64,000 nt of DNA, from positions 34,296 through 98,295 of the forward strand of contig NZ_AYTD01000009.1 in the NCBI RefSeq assembly GCF_000503215.1. Direction: 5' to 3'. Of this stretch, positions 33,568 through 46,707 are shown piece by piece. The translations under genes and the position numbers were made by a program. Within the stretch, counting starts at the first letter, position 1. Each line of letters starts with the position of its first letter. Under the pieces are notes generated by a model. It was not told where the DNA came from, did no database searches, and was given only the letters and a program-made list of their open reading frames with translations. The stretch comes from Pseudomonas canadensis. GTDB lineage: Bacteria > Pseudomonadota > Gammaproteobacteria > Pseudomonadales > Pseudomonadaceae.

Positions 33568-34738
33568 TCGACTCCTCGCGGTGGCGTTGTTGGGCGGTGG
33601 CCTGGGCGCCGGTTACTGGCTTGCGCAGGCACCGGCTCCGGTCGCGGCCATGGCCGACAACAAACCGGCGCTGTACTGGTATGACCCGATGTACCCGCAG
33701 CAGAAATTCGACAAACCCGGCAAGTCGCCTTTCATGGACATGCAATTGGTGCCGCGTTATGCCGAAGGCGCTGCAGGCAGCGCCGCTGTGCAGATCGACC
33801 CCCGTGTGGCGCAGAACCTCGGTGTGCGCCTGGCAACGGTAACCCGTGGCGTGTTGGCGTCCACGCTGGAGCTGTCTGGCATCCTCGCCTTTAACGAGCG
33901 TGACGTCGCCGTGGTACAGGCGCGGGCCAGTGGTTTTGTCGAGCGGGTGTATGACCGCGCGCCGGGCGACGTGCTCAAGGCCGGTGCGCCTCTGGCTGAC
34001 CTGTTGATACCCGAATGGGCGGCGGCCCAGGAAGAGTTCCTGGCCTTGCGCCGTAGCGCGGATGCGCGTCTGTTGGCGGCTGCGCGCCAGCGTTTGCGCC
34101 TTAGCGGTATGCCCGCCGGGTTGATCGCGCAGATGGAGCGAAGCGGCCGTGTGCAATCGGTATTGACCGTCGCCAGCCCCATCGGCGGCGTGGTGCAAAC
34201 CCTCGACGTGCGCGAAGGCATGACGATGGCGGCGGGGCAGAGCCTGGCGCGCATCAATGGCCTGGATCGCCTGTGGTTGCAGGTTGCTGTGCCGCAAGCT
34301 CAAGGTGCTGCGCTGGCTGTGGGGCAAGCGGTGGAAAGCCGCTTTGTCGGGCTGCCGGGGCAAACCGTCAAGGGCACCGTCAGTGCTATTTTGCCGACGA
34401 TCGCCGGCGACAGCCGTACCGTGCAGGTTCGCGTTGAACTGCCCAATGCCGATGGCACCTTGCGCCCCGGCATGACGGCCCAAGTGCGTTTGGCGCAATC
34501 TTCCGCGCAATCCGTGCTGCAGGTGCCCAGCGAAGCGTTGATCCGTACCGGTAAACGCACGTTGGTGATGCTGGCCGAGGAGGGCGGGCATTACCGCCCG
34601 GTGGACGTCGAGGTCGGCGCTGAAAGCCAGGAGATGACGGTGATCCGCAGCGGTTTGCAGGAAGGCCAGCAGGTGGTCGCGTCCGGTCAATTCCTGCTGG
34701 ATTCTGAAGCCAGTTTGCGCGGGATTATCCAACCATGA
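33560..34738 (+). CDS. cusB: CusB-like periplasmic adaptor with heavy-metal-binding segment
   Basis: A 392-residue membrane-fusion protein with an N-terminal anchor or signal (about 1-25). The heavy-metal-binding segment at about 34-62 ([12 protein letters not shown], then [12 protein letters not shown]) contains the Met pattern seen in CusB-type adaptors of Cu/Ag exporters. The barrel-sandwich ([26 protein letters not shown]) and beta-barrel parts follow. Its TGA overlaps the cusA ATG, so translation is coupled across cusCBA. Confidence 0.92.
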   Translation: MINRLLAVALLGGGLGAGYWLAQAPAPVAAMADNKPALYWYDPMYPQQKFDKPGKSPFMDMQLVPRYAEGAAGSAAVQIDPRVAQNLGVRLATVTRGVLASTLELSGILAFNERDVAVVQARASGFVERVYDRAPGDVLKAGAPLADLLIPEWAAAQEEFLALRRSADARLLAAARQRLRLSGMPAGLIAQMERSGRVQSVLTVASPIGGVVQTLDVREGMTMAAGQSLARINGLDRLWLQVAVPQAQGAALAVGQAVESRFVGLPGQTVKGTVSAILPTIAGDSRTVQVRVELPNADGTLRPGMTAQVRLAQSSAQSVLQVPSEALIRTGKRTLVMLAEEGGHYRPVDVEVGAESQEMTVIRSGLQEGQQVVASGQFLLDSEASLRGIIQP

Positions 34739-37700
34739 TCGCCTTATTGATTCGTTGGTCAGTCGCCAACCGTTTTCTGGTAGTGCTCGCGACGTTGTTT
34801 GTCACGGCTTGGGGCGTCTGGGCGGTGCAAAACACGCCGGTCGATGCACTGCCGGACCTCTCCGATGTGCAGGTGATCATCCGCACGCCGTATCCCGGCC
34901 AGGCGCCGCAGATCGTGGAAAACCAGGTCACCTACCCGATGACCACCACCATGCTTTCGGTGCCGGGCGCCAAGACCGTGCGCGGGTTTTCCTTTTTCGG
35001 CGACAGCTACGTCTATGTGCTGTTCGACGAAGGCACCGACCTGTATTGGGCGCGTTCGCGGGTGCTGGAATACCTCAGCCAGTTGCAGGCGCGCTTGCCC
35101 GTATCGGCCAAGCCAGCGCTGGGTCCGGACGCCACTGGCGTCGGCTGGATCTACCAGTACGCACTGGTAGACCGCAGCGGCCAGCATGACCTGGCGCAGT
35201 TGCGCGCCTTGCAGGACTGGTTCCTCAAGTTCGAACTCAAGACCCTGCCCAATGTGGCCGAAGTCGCGACCATCGGTGGCCAGGTCAAGCAGTACCAGGT
35301 GCAGCTCGATCCGCTGGCCCTGGCCAATCGCGGCATTACCCAGGCACAGGTGGTGGAGGCCATCGGCAAAGCCAACCAGGAAACCGGCGGCTCGGTGCTG
35401 AACATGGGTGAGTCCGAGTACATGGTGCGGGCGTCCGGCTACCTCAAGTCGCTGCAGGATTTTCGCGGGATTCCCTTGCGGCTGGACGCGAACAATGTGC
35501 CCGTTACGCTTGGCGACGTGGCAACCATTCAGTTGGGCCCGGACCTGCGTCGGGGCGTCAGCGAGCTGGACGGCGAAGGCGAGGCGGTGGGCGGTGTACT
35601 GATCCTGCGCAGTGGCAAGAATGCCCGTGAAGCCATCGCTGCGGTCAAGGCCAAGCTGGAACAACTGAAAAGCAGCCTGCCGCCCGGCGTGGAGATCGTC
35701 ACCACCTACGACCGCAGCAAACTCATCGACCGCGCCGTGGACAACCTCAGCCACAAGCTGCTGGAAGAGTTCGTGGTGGTGGCGCTGGTCTGCGGGATTT
35801 TCCTGTGGCACCTGCGCTCATCCCTGGTGGCGATCATCTCGCTGCCGGTGGGGGTGTTGATCGCGTTTATCGTCATGCGCTTCCAGGGCATCAACGCCAA
35901 CATCATGTCCCTGGGCGGCATCGCGATTGCCATCGGCGCGATGGTCGACGCGGCGGTGGTGATGATCGAAAACGCCCACAAGAAACTCGAAGCCTGGCAC
36001 CACGCCAATCCGGGTCGTGAGCTCAAGGGCGAAGACCATTGGCAGGTGATGACCGACGCGGCGGTAGAGGTCGGCCCGGCGCTGTTTTTCTGCCTGTTGA
36101 TCATCACCTTGTCGTTCATTCCGGTGTTCACCTTGCAGGCCCAGGAAGGTCGCTTGTTCGGCCCGCTGGCCTACACCAAGACCTACGCCATGGCGGCCGC
36201 CGCCGGTTTGTCGGTGACCTTGATCCCGGTGCTGATGGGCTACTGGATTCGCGGGCGCATTCCGGATGAGCAGCGTAACCCGCTCAATCGCGGCCTGATC
36301 AAGCTCTACCAGCCTGCACTGGAGGCGGTGCTGCGTCGGCCGCGCCTGACCCTGGTGGTAGCGTTGCTGGTGGTCGCCAGTGCGGTGTGGCCGATCTCGA
36401 AACTGGGCGGTGAATTTTTGCCGCCGCTGGACGAAGGGGACTTGCTGTACATGCCCTCGGCACTGCCGGGGCTGTCGACGCAAACGGCGGGTGAGTTGTT
36501 GCAACGCAGCGACCGGCTGATCAAGACCGTACCCGAAGTCGCACACGTGTTCGGCAAGGCCGGTCGCGCCGAAACAGCCACTGACCCGGCCCCGCTGGAA
36601 ATGTTCGAGACCACTATCGAGTTCAAGCCCCGTGACCAATGGCGCCCCGGTATGACCCCGGACAAACTGGTGAAGGAGCTCGACCGCGTGGTGCAGGTGC
36701 CGGGCCTGACCAACATCTGGATCCCGCCGATCCGCAACCGCATCGACATGCTTGCCACCGGCGTGAAAAGCCCGGTCGGCGTGAAGGTGGCCGGTACCAG
36801 CCTGATGCAGATCGACGCAGTGACCCAGGCGGTGGAAAAGGTCGCCAAGCGTGTGCCGGGCGTCAGTTCAGCCTTGGCCGAACGCTTGACCGGCGGGCGT
36901 TACATCGACGTGGATATCGACCGGGCAGCGGCCGCGCAATACGGACTGAACATCGCCGATGTGCAGTCGATTGTGTCGGGTGCCATCGGCGGGGAAACCA
37001 TTGGCGAAACCGTGGAAGGCCTGGCGCGCTTCCCGATCAGCCTGCGCTATCCAAAGGAATGGCGCGACTCGGTGACGGCCTTGGCAGACTTGCCGATCTA
37101 CACGCCGTCAGGCAGTCAAACCACCCTGGGCACGGTGGCCAAGGTCAAGGTGAGCGACGGCCCGCCGATGCTCAAGAGCGAAAACGCACGGCCTTCCGGC
37201 TGGGTCTACATCGACGTGCGCGACCGCGACCTGGCATCGGTGGTGAAGGATCTGCGCGCGGCAATCAACCAGCAGGTGCAGCTCCAACCGGGCATGAGCC
37301 TCAGCTATTCGGGGCAGTTCGAATTCCTGGAACGGGCCAATCAACGCCTGAAACTAGTGGTGCCGGCGACTTTGCTGATCATCTTCGTGCTGCTGTACCT
37401 GACCTTCCGCCGCGCGGACGAAGCGCTGCTGATCCTGGCGACTTTGCCGTTCGCACTGACGGGCGGGGTGTGGTTGCTTTACGGGCTGGGTTTCAACTTG
37501 TCGGTGGCGACGGGCGTGGGGTTTATCGCGCTGGCCGGTGTGTCGGCGGAGTTCGGCGTGATCATGCTGCTGTACCTGAAAAACGCCTGGGCTGATCGCA
37601 AGGATGGGGATCTGCTGGCCGCCATCACCGAAGGCGCGGTGCTGCGGGTACGGCCCAAGGCGATGACCGTGGCGGTGATCATCGCGGGCTTGTTGCCGAT

Positions 37701-37893
37701 CCTGCTGGACGGCGGCACCGGCAGCGAAGTGATGAGCCGCATCGCCGCGCCGATGATCGGCGGGATGCTCACGGCGCCGTTGTTGTCGCTGTTTGTGATT
37801 CCGGCGGCCTATCGGTTGATGCTCAGTCGTCGAAGCCGACCTGCTCATGAATCTCATCCACCTTCAACTCCAATCGGTACGCCACCGCAATAA
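34735..37893 (+). CDS. cusA: CusA-like heavy-metal RND efflux pump
   Basis: A 1052-residue HME-RND transporter with 12 helices. The proton-relay helix reads [21 protein letters not shown], the wording of the monovalent Cu/Ag (CusA/SilA) group rather than the Co/Zn/Cd (CzcA) group. Further family segments are [27 protein letters not shown] near the N-terminus and [21 protein letters not shown] in the pore domain. It would pump cytoplasmic or periplasmic Cu(I)/Ag(I) through CusB and CusC. The last 71 bp overlap the end of the convergent RpiR-type gene. No cusF or cusRS genes adjoin. Confidence 0.94.
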   Translation: MIALLIRWSVANRFLVVLATLFVTAWGVWAVQNTPVDALPDLSDVQVIIRTPYPGQAPQIVENQVTYPMTTTMLSVPGAKTVRGFSFFGDSYVYVLFDEGTDLYWARSRVLEYLSQLQARLPVSAKPALGPDATGVGWIYQYALVDRSGQHDLAQLRALQDWFLKFELKTLPNVAEVATIGGQVKQYQVQLDPLALANRGITQAQVVEAIGKANQETGGSVLNMGESEYMVRASGYLKSLQDFRGIPLRLDANNVPVTLGDVATIQLGPDLRRGVSELDGEGEAVGGVLILRSGKNAREAIAAVKAKLEQLKSSLPPGVEIVTTYDRSKLIDRAVDNLSHKLLEEFVVVALVCGIFLWHLRSSLVAIISLPVGVLIAFIVMRFQGINANIMSLGGIAIAIGAMVDAAVVMIENAHKKLEAWHHANPGRELKGEDHWQVMTDAAVEVGPALFFCLLIITLSFIPVFTLQAQEGRLFGPLAYTKTYAMAAAAGLSVTLIPVLMGYWIRGRIPDEQRNPLNRGLIKLYQPALEAVLRRPRLTLVVALLVVASAVWPISKLGGEFLPPLDEGDLLYMPSALPGLSTQTAGELLQRSDRLIKTVPEVAHVFGKAGRAETATDPAPLEMFETTIEFKPRDQWRPGMTPDKLVKELDRVVQVPGLTNIWIPPIRNRIDMLATGVKSPVGVKVAGTSLMQIDAVTQAVEKVAKRVPGVSSALAERLTGGRYIDVDIDRAAAAQYGLNIADVQSIVSGAIGGETIGETVEGLARFPISLRYPKEWRDSVTALADLPIYTPSGSQTTLGTVAKVKVSDGPPMLKSENARPSGWVYIDVRDRDLASVVKDLRAAINQQVQLQPGMSLSYSGQFEFLERANQRLKLVVPATLLIIFVLLYLTFRRADEALLILATLPFALTGGVWLLYGLGFNLSVATGVGFIALAGVSAEFGVIMLLYLKNAWADRKDGDLLAAITEGAVLRVRPKAMTVAVIIAGLLPILLDGGTGSEVMSRIAAPMIGGMLTAPLLSLFVIPAAYRLMLSRRSRPAHESHPPSTPIGTPPQ

Positions 37894-38731
37894 ACAACGC
37901 CTGGCACAGGCACAGGGTGGCGCTCAACGAGCGGAAGGCAAACGACGAGCCTTCATTCACCAACAGCACCGCGTTCGCCCGCTTGGCCAGGGGCGACAGG
38001 TTGCTGTCGGTGATGATCAGGGTCTTGGCCTGGTGGTGCTGGGCGATGCGCAGACAGTGCTGGGTCTCTTTGCCGTAGGGCGTAAAGCTGATGGCAATCA
38101 CCAGGTCATTGGCGCGCACGCTGCGCATCTGCTCGCGGTAGCTGCCGCCCAGGCCTGAGATCAGGTGGATGCGCTTGTTGGTGTGCTGCAGGTTGTAGAC
38201 CAGGTAATCGGCCACCGCAAAAGAGCGGCGCACGCCGACTACGTAGATATTGTCGGCATTCACCACCAGGTCCACGGCTTTGTCGAACGCGACATCATCC
38301 AGCTCCAGCCCCAGGCGCTCGATGCCGGACAAGGTCGCGTTGACGCATTCGCGCGCCAGGTCGCCGCCGCTGGCCTTCTGCGACTTGTTGGCGATCATGC
38401 TGCGGATGCGTTGCTGGTAGTTCTGCACCGGCGTGGTCTTGTGGGTGTAGGCCTCGCGGAACAACGCCTGCATCTCACTGAAGCCACTGAACCCGAAGCG
38501 TTGCGAGAAGCGCACGATGGCCGACGGGTGCACCTCGCACTCGCGGGCGATGTCGCTGATGCGGTCGACCATGATCCGGTCGCTCTGTTGGCTCATGTAG
38601 CTGGCGATGCGCTTGAGCTGGCGCGGCAGGCTCTCGTATTCGTCGGTGATCAGCTGCAACAGGCGCTCGGCATTGATCGGAGGGCTGGCGAGAGTGTCTT
38701 CCAGGGTGGTCTCGGGATCGGTGCGGGACAT
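37823..38731 (-). CDS. RpiR-family regulator, probable inositol repressor (IolR-like)
   Basis: A 302-residue protein with an N-terminal RpiR helix-turn-helix (about 25-100; [21 protein letters not shown] without the first letters, [30 protein letters not shown]) and a C-terminal SIS sugar-binding domain (about 130-275; [39 protein letters not shown]). I start at MSRTDPE, with AAGGATT upstream. It is divergent from iolC (284 bp between starts), where a GGAA-N6-TTCC palindrome lies. Alpha-proteobacterial IolR proteins of this family bind exactly that pattern, so repression of the iol genes relieved by an inositol catabolite is likely. Confidence 0.9.
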   Translation of the reverse strand: MSRTDPETTLEDTLASPPINAERLLQLITDEYESLPRQLKRIASYMSQQSDRIMVDRISDIARECEVHPSAIVRFSQRFGFSGFSEMQALFREAYTHKTTPVQNYQQRIRSMIANKSQKASGGDLARECVNATLSGIERLGLELDDVAFDKAVDLVVNADNIYVVGVRRSFAVADYLVYNLQHTNKRIHLISGLGGSYREQMRSVRANDLVIAISFTPYGKETQHCLRIAQHHQAKTLIITDSNLSPLAKRANAVLLVNEGSSFAFRSLSATLCLCQALFIAVAYRLELKVDEIHEQVGFDD

Positions 38732-38876
38732 GGGCAATCCTTCTGGCGTTGTTGTCTGTTGCGCTGATGGGTGGCGCAAGTCTACAGGGTAGGCGCAAAA
38801 AAATACCCCGGCATCACGGCCGGCGTGGCCTGCTGAAACGATGCACTGTAGTGGGACTGGCTCTGTACAAGCTTAA

Positions 38877-38892
38877 TGGAAAAAATATTCCA
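38877..38892. promoter_or_regulatory. Probable IolR operator upstream of iolC
   Basis: TGGAAAAAATATTCCA fits GGAA-N6-TTCC and is nearly palindromic. A related half (TGGAATAAATATTGA) follows at 38906-38920. It lies about 125-140 bp before the iolC ATG in an AT-rich stretch. Confidence 0.7.
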
Positions 38893-39015
38893 ATGAAAAA
38901 ATATCTGGAATAAATATTGATTGGCGTCGCCGGACGTTCTAGTCTGCTCCCACCAAGAGCGTTTGCCGTCGCCACGTCGGCACAACGCAGGCTGATAAAA
39001 ATAACAGGAGCCAGC

Positions 39016-40953
39016 ATGGGCCAGACTCGTTTTGCCAGTGGGCGTCAATTGGATCTAATTTGCCTCGGGCGCCTGGGCGTCGACCTTTATGCACAGCAAG
39101 TAGGTGCGCGGCTTGAGGACGTGTCCAGCTTCGCCAAGTACCTCGGCGGGTCCTCCGCCAACATCGCCTTCGGCACCGCCAGGCTGGGGCTCAAGTCGGC
39201 GATGTTGAGCCGGGTCGGCGACGACCATATGGGGCGCTTCCTGGTGGAGTCCCTGGCCCGCGAAGGCTGTGACGTCAGCGGCATCAAGGTCGACGCGGAA
39301 CGCCTCACCGCCCTGGTATTGCTCGGCCTCAAGGACCGCGAAACCTTCCCCCTGGTGTTCTACCGCGAAAACTGCGCCGACATGGCCCTGCGCGCCGAAG
39401 ACATCAGCGAAGCCTTTATTGCCTCCAGCAAGGCGCTGCTGATCACCGGCACGCATTTCTCCACCGACGGCGTGTACAAGGCCAGCATCCAGGCCCTGGA
39501 CTACGCGGCCAAGCACAACGTCAAGCGCGTGCTGGATATCGACTACCGCCCGGTGCTGTGGGGCCTGGCGGGCAAGGCCGATGGCGAAACCCGGTTTGTC
39601 GCCGACCAGAATGTCAGCCAGCACGTGCAGACCATCCTGCCGCGCTTCGATTTGATCGTCGGCACCGAAGAAGAATTCCTCATCGCGGGCGGCAGTGAAG
39701 ACTTGCTCACCGCGTTGCGTAAGGTGCGCGAACTGACCCCGGCGACCCTGGTGGTCAAGCTTGGTCCGCAGGGTTGCACGGTGATCCATGGCGCTATTCC
39801 AGCGCGGCTGGAAGACGGTGCCATCTACCCCGGTGTGCGGGTTGAAGTGCTCAACGTATTGGGCGCCGGCGATGCGTTCATGTCGGGTTTCCTCAGCGGC
39901 TGGATCAACGACGCGAGTGACGAGCGTTGCAGCCAGTTGGCCAACGCCTGTGGCGGCCTGGTCGTCTCACGCCACGCTTGCGCTCCGGCCATGCCGACGC
40001 CGGCGGAGCTGGAATACCTGTTCAACAGCCCGGTGCCGATTACCCGCCCGGACCAGGACGTGACCCTGCAACGTCTGCACCGCGTGACGGTGCCGCGCAA
40101 GGCCTGGAAGCAATTGTTCGTGTTTGCCTTCGATCACCGCTGGCAACTGGTGGACCTGGCGCAAAAGGGCGGCCAGGACCCGGCGCGCATCAGTGATGCC
40201 AAGCAACTGTTTATCCAGGCCATCGAACGCGTCGAGAAAAAACTCGCCGAGCAAGGGGTGGAAGCCGACGTCGGCCTGCTTGCCGACCAACGCTTCGGCC
40301 AGGACGCGCTCAACGCCGCCAGTGGTCGTGGCTGGTGGATCGCGCGCCCGGTGGAAGTGCAGAACTCACGGCCACTGGCCTTCGAACATGGCCGTTCAGT
40401 GGGCAGCAACCTGATCGCCTGGCCCCAAGAACAGATCATCAAGTGCCTGGTGCAATTCCACCCGGATGACGAGCCGATGCTGCGCCTGGAGCAAGAGGCA
40501 CAACTCAAGGCGGTATATGAGGCGTCGATTGTCAGCGGCCATGAACTGCTGCTGGAAGTCATCCCGCCCAAGGATCATCCGTCCACCTACCCGGATGTGC
40601 TCTACCGCAGCCTCAAGCGCCTGTACAACCTGGGTATCTACCCGGCGTGGTGGAAGATCGAGGCGCAATCGGCCGAAGACTGGAAAAAGCTCGACGAACT
40701 GATCGAGGAGCGCGATCCGTACTGCCGTGGCGTGGTGTTGTTGGGCCTGAATGCCTCGGCGGAATTTCTCGCCGACGGCTTCCAGCAGGCCAGCCAGAGC
40801 ACCACCTGCCGTGGCTTTGCCGTGGGCCGCACGATCTTCCAGGAACCGAGCCGCGCGTGGATGGCGGGGGAGATCGATGACGAGACCTTGATCCAGCAGG
40901 TGCAGGCCACCTTCGAACAGCTCATTAACGCCTGGCGCAGTGCTCGAACCTAA
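39016..40953 (+). CDS. iolC: 5-dehydro-2-deoxygluconokinase fused to DUF2090 aldolase-like domain (IolC-type)
   Basis: A 645-residue two-domain enzyme. Residues about 10-330 are a PfkB sugar kinase (ICLGRLGVDLYAQQVG, YLGGSSANIAFGTARLGL, catalytic D286 in GAGDAF). Residues about 355-640 are a DUF2090 domain (LFVFAFDHRWQLVDLA, RGFAVGRTIFQEP), which has a TIM-barrel aldolase-like look. The kinase phosphorylates 5-dehydro-2-deoxy-D-gluconate; the second domain is taken to do the IolJ aldolase step, giving malonate semialdehyde and DHAP. I start at MGQTRF, with CAGGAG 8 nt upstream. Bacillus has the two activities on separate proteins; the fused form is common in proteobacteria. Confidence 0.92.
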   Translation: MGQTRFASGRQLDLICLGRLGVDLYAQQVGARLEDVSSFAKYLGGSSANIAFGTARLGLKSAMLSRVGDDHMGRFLVESLAREGCDVSGIKVDAERLTALVLLGLKDRETFPLVFYRENCADMALRAEDISEAFIASSKALLITGTHFSTDGVYKASIQALDYAAKHNVKRVLDIDYRPVLWGLAGKADGETRFVADQNVSQHVQTILPRFDLIVGTEEEFLIAGGSEDLLTALRKVRELTPATLVVKLGPQGCTVIHGAIPARLEDGAIYPGVRVEVLNVLGAGDAFMSGFLSGWINDASDERCSQLANACGGLVVSRHACAPAMPTPAELEYLFNSPVPITRPDQDVTLQRLHRVTVPRKAWKQLFVFAFDHRWQLVDLAQKGGQDPARISDAKQLFIQAIERVEKKLAEQGVEADVGLLADQRFGQDALNAASGRGWWIARPVEVQNSRPLAFEHGRSVGSNLIAWPQEQIIKCLVQFHPDDEPMLRLEQEAQLKAVYEASIVSGHELLLEVIPPKDHPSTYPDVLYRSLKRLYNLGIYPAWWKIEAQSAEDWKKLDELIEERDPYCRGVVLLGLNASAEFLADGFQQASQSTTCRGFAVGRTIFQEPSRAWMAGEIDDETLIQQVQATFEQLINAWRSART

Positions 40954-40982
40954 GCACAGCTCCAGATAGGGAATGCAATCAA

Positions 40983-41012
40983 ATGTGGGAGCGAGCAAGC
41001 CCGCTCCCACAT
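40983..41012. repeat. Compact REP palindrome
   Basis: ATGTGGGAGCGAGCAAGCCC followed by GCTCCCACAT: TGTGGGAGC pairs with GCTCCCACA over a short loop. It lies in the 104-bp gap between iolC and iolE and could attenuate or process the transcript. Confidence 0.8.
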
Positions 41013-41057
41013 AAAGCAGATCTCATGCAACTTTGAAAAACAATAAAAGGTGCAGCC

Positions 41058-41945
41058 ATGCCCGCAATCCGAATTGGCATCAACCCGATCTCCTGGAGCA
41101 ACGACGACCTGCCGGCCCTGGGCGGTGAAACCCCCTTGAGCACCGCCCTGAGCGAAGGCAAGGAAATCGGCTACGAAGGTTTTGAACTCAACGGCAAGTT
41201 CCCCAAGGACGCCAAGGGCGTCGGCGATGTTTTGCGCCCTTATGATTTGGCGCTGGTTTCCGGCTGGTACTCCAGCCGCCTGGCCCGGCGCTCGGTGGCT
41301 GAGGAGATCGAGGCCATCGCCGGGCATGTCGAGTTGCTCAAGCAGAACGGCGCCAAGGTCTTGGTCTACGGCGAGGTGGCCGATTCAATCCAGGGCTCGC
41401 GCATTCGCCTGATCGAACGTCCGCGTTTCCACAGCGAACAGGCCTGGCAGGACTACGCCGACAAGCTCACTGAACTGGCGCGCTTCACCCTGTCCCAGGG
41501 CGTGCGCCTGGCGTATCACCACCACATGGGCGCTTATGTCGAATCCCCGGAAGACATCGACCAACTGATGCGCCGCACCGGCCCTGAAGTCGGCCTGCTG
41601 TTTGACTCGGGTCACTGCTACATGGGCGGCGGCGAACCTCTCGAGGTGCTGCGCAAACACATTGAGCGCATTTGCCACGTGCACTTCAAGGACGTGCGCA
41701 AACCGGTGGTGCAACTGGCGCGTAACCAGATGTGGAGTTTTCCCGACTGCATCGTCAACGGCACTTTCACCGTGCCCGGCGATGGCGATATCGACTTCGC
41801 CGAATTGCTCGACGTGCTGCTGGCTGCCCACTACGAGGGCTGGCTGGTGGTGGAAGCCGAGCAGGACCCGGCAGTAGCCCCCAGCTATATCTACGCGAAA
41901 AAAGGCTATGACACCTTGCGCGCGCTTCTCAACGAGAGGACTTGA
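41058..41945 (+). CDS. iolE: Myo-inosose-2 dehydratase
   Basis: A 295-residue TIM-barrel (AP-endonuclease-2 fold) enzyme that dehydrates 2-keto-myo-inositol to 3D-(3,5/4)-trihydroxycyclohexane-1,2-dione. Family wording is clear: RIGINPISWSNDDLPALGGE at the start, YHHHMGAYVESPEDID, LLFDSGHCYMGGG, HVHFKDVRK, and PGDGDIDFAELLDVL. Metal ligands lie in these His/Glu/Asp segments. Stop and next start are 3 bp apart. Confidence 0.95.
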   Translation: MPAIRIGINPISWSNDDLPALGGETPLSTALSEGKEIGYEGFELNGKFPKDAKGVGDVLRPYDLALVSGWYSSRLARRSVAEEIEAIAGHVELLKQNGAKVLVYGEVADSIQGSRIRLIERPRFHSEQAWQDYADKLTELARFTLSQGVRLAYHHHMGAYVESPEDIDQLMRRTGPEVGLLFDSGHCYMGGGEPLEVLRKHIERICHVHFKDVRKPVVQLARNQMWSFPDCIVNGTFTVPGDGDIDFAELLDVLLAAHYEGWLVVEAEQDPAVAPSYIYAKKGYDTLRALLNERT

Positions 41946-41948
41946 GTG

Positions 41949-42737
41949 ATGAGCTTGTTGGTCAAAAGCAGCAAACGCGGCCAGACCATGGTCGCCCTGG
42001 AAGCCGGGCGCCTGGAGTACGTGGGTTTTTCCGCCTACCGCCTGAGCCTGGGGGAAACCCTGCCGGTCAGCGCCGGTGATAAAGAACTGTGCCTGGTTCT
42101 GCTCAGTGGCCGGGTGAACATCCAAGGTGAAGGCTTCAACTGGCAGAACCTGGGTGATCGCCAATCGGTGTTTGAAGACAAATCGCCGTTCGCCGCCTAC
42201 CTGCCGCCGGGCACCGATGCCCAGGTCACGGCGTTGAGCGACGTGCAGATTGCCGTGTGCGCGGCGCCTGGCACCGAGGGCTACGAGCCACGCCTGATCC
42301 GCCCCGAAAACTGCAAGCGCAGCGTACGTGGCAAGGGCGCCAACACCCGCTACGTGTGCGACATCCTGCCCGACAGCGAGCCGGCCCATTCGCTGCTGGT
42401 GGTGGAAGTGCGCACGCCGTCCGGGCATTCGTCGAGCTACCCCCCACACAAGCACGACACCGACGACCTGCCGCACCAGAGCTTCCTGGAAGAAACCTAC
42501 TACCACCAGATCAACCCGCCCCAGGGCTTCGTGTTCCAGCGCGTCTACACCGACGACCGCAGCATCGACCAGGCCATGGCCGTGGAAAACAGCGACCTGG
42601 TGGTGGTGCCCAAGGGTTATCACCCAGTCAGCGTGCCCTATGGCTACGAATCCTATTACCTGAACGTAATGGCCGGCCCCAAGCGTGCCTGGCATTTCCA
42701 CAACGACCCGCAGCACAGCTGGCTGCTGGACCTTTAA
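41949..42737 (+). CDS. iolB: 5-deoxy-glucuronate isomerase
   Basis: A 262-residue bicupin. The metal-binding cupin carries SSYPPHKHDTDDLPHQSFLEETYYHQ, with the His/Glu ligands, and FVFQRVYTDDRSIDQAM follows. It converts 5-deoxy-glucuronate to 5-dehydro-2-deoxygluconate, the substrate of the kinase above. The ATG at 41949 is preferred over the GTG three bases earlier because GAGAGGA then sits at normal distance. Confidence 0.95.
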   Translation: MSLLVKSSKRGQTMVALEAGRLEYVGFSAYRLSLGETLPVSAGDKELCLVLLSGRVNIQGEGFNWQNLGDRQSVFEDKSPFAAYLPPGTDAQVTALSDVQIAVCAAPGTEGYEPRLIRPENCKRSVRGKGANTRYVCDILPDSEPAHSLLVVEVRTPSGHSSSYPPHKHDTDDLPHQSFLEETYYHQINPPQGFVFQRVYTDDRSIDQAMAVENSDLVVVPKGYHPVSVPYGYESYYLNVMAGPKRAWHFHNDPQHSWLLDL

Positions 42738-42766
42738 TCAGCGGTTTGGACGGAGAACAACAATAA

Positions 42767-43582
42767 ATGAAGTCGCCTCTACGTTTCGCCCTTAACCGCA
42801 TGGTCGCTCCCAACCTGTCCCTGCCGGATTTCATCCAGTTGGCCGCAACGCTCAAATGCGATGCGATCGAGATTCGCAACGACCTGGCCGACAAGCAGAT
42901 CGAATTCGGCACCCCGGCCAGCCGCGTGCGTGAACTGTGCGCGGTGCAGGGCATTACCGTGCTGTCGATCAACGCGCTGTACCCTTTTGATGTGTGGAAC
43001 GACGAGCGTCGGGCCCAGGCAATCACACTGGCGACCTACGCCCGTGAATGCGGCGCCCAGGGCCTGGTGATGTGCCCGCTCAATGAGCCGGGCGACACGC
43101 GCAATGAAGCCCAGCGTGCCGCCGGTTTGCGCACGGCCTTGAGCGAGTTGGCGCCGATCCTGCGCGACTACGGGATTCTCGGCTTTATCGAGCCCCTGGG
43201 TTTTGAAGAGTGTGCCCTGCGGCGCAAGCGCGTGGCGGTGGAGGCGATCAAGTCCATCGGCGGCCTGGATGTGTTCCGTCTGGTGCACGACACCTTCCAT
43301 CATCACCTGGCCAGCGAACATGAGTTCTTCCCGGAGTTGACCGGGCTGGTGCATATCTCCGGCGTGGAAGATAGCGAGGCGCCGCTCAGTTCGATTCGCG
43401 ACGGCCACCGCGTGCTGGTGGGCGAGGGCGACATCCTGGGTAACGCCGCACAGATCGACACCTTGCTCAGCACCGGCTACAGCGGCTACCTGTCATTCGA
43501 ACCGTTTGCCGAGAGCGTGCATGCATTGGCGGATATCCAGCAGGCGTTGGGGGCAAGCATCGCCCACCTGCAGAAACGATAA
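42767..43582 (+). CDS. iolI: Sugar-phosphate isomerase/epimerase family protein (IolI-like inosose isomerase)
   Basis: A 271-residue TIM-barrel protein ([78 protein letters not shown]). His and Glu residues in these strands match a xylose-isomerase-type metal site. In Bacillus, IolI interconverts scyllo- and D-chiro-type inososes; that role is inferred here from fold and position between iolB and iolD. CGGAG lies before the ATG. Confidence 0.75.
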   Translation: MKSPLRFALNRMVAPNLSLPDFIQLAATLKCDAIEIRNDLADKQIEFGTPASRVRELCAVQGITVLSINALYPFDVWNDERRAQAITLATYARECGAQGLVMCPLNEPGDTRNEAQRAAGLRTALSELAPILRDYGILGFIEPLGFEECALRRKRVAVEAIKSIGGLDVFRLVHDTFHHHLASEHEFFPELTGLVHISGVEDSEAPLSSIRDGHRVLVGEGDILGNAAQIDTLLSTGYSGYLSFEPFAESVHALADIQQALGASIAHLQKR

Positions 43583-43592
43583 GGGGCGCGAG

Positions 43593-46554
<2,962 letters not shown>

Positions 46555-46580
46555 TTCACTGGAGAAACCCGGTCAAAAAC

Positions 46581-46670
46581 TGTGGGAGCTGGCTTGCCTG
46601 CGATGGCGGTTCATCAGTGTCAGATTCATTGCCTGACACACTGCTATCGCAGGCAAGTCAGCTCCCACAG
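46581..46670. repeat. REP doublet (REPIN), class TGTGGGAGCTGGCTTGCCTGCG
   Basis: TGTGGGAGCTGGCTTGCCTG and the inverted CAGGCAAGTCAGCTCCCACA enclose about 50 bp. It lies inside the iol operon between iolG and the next dehydrogenase gene. Confidence 0.87.
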
Positions 46671-46707
46671 TTGAATTGGGTTTCCAGTTTAAATTAGGAG
46701 TGTATGT

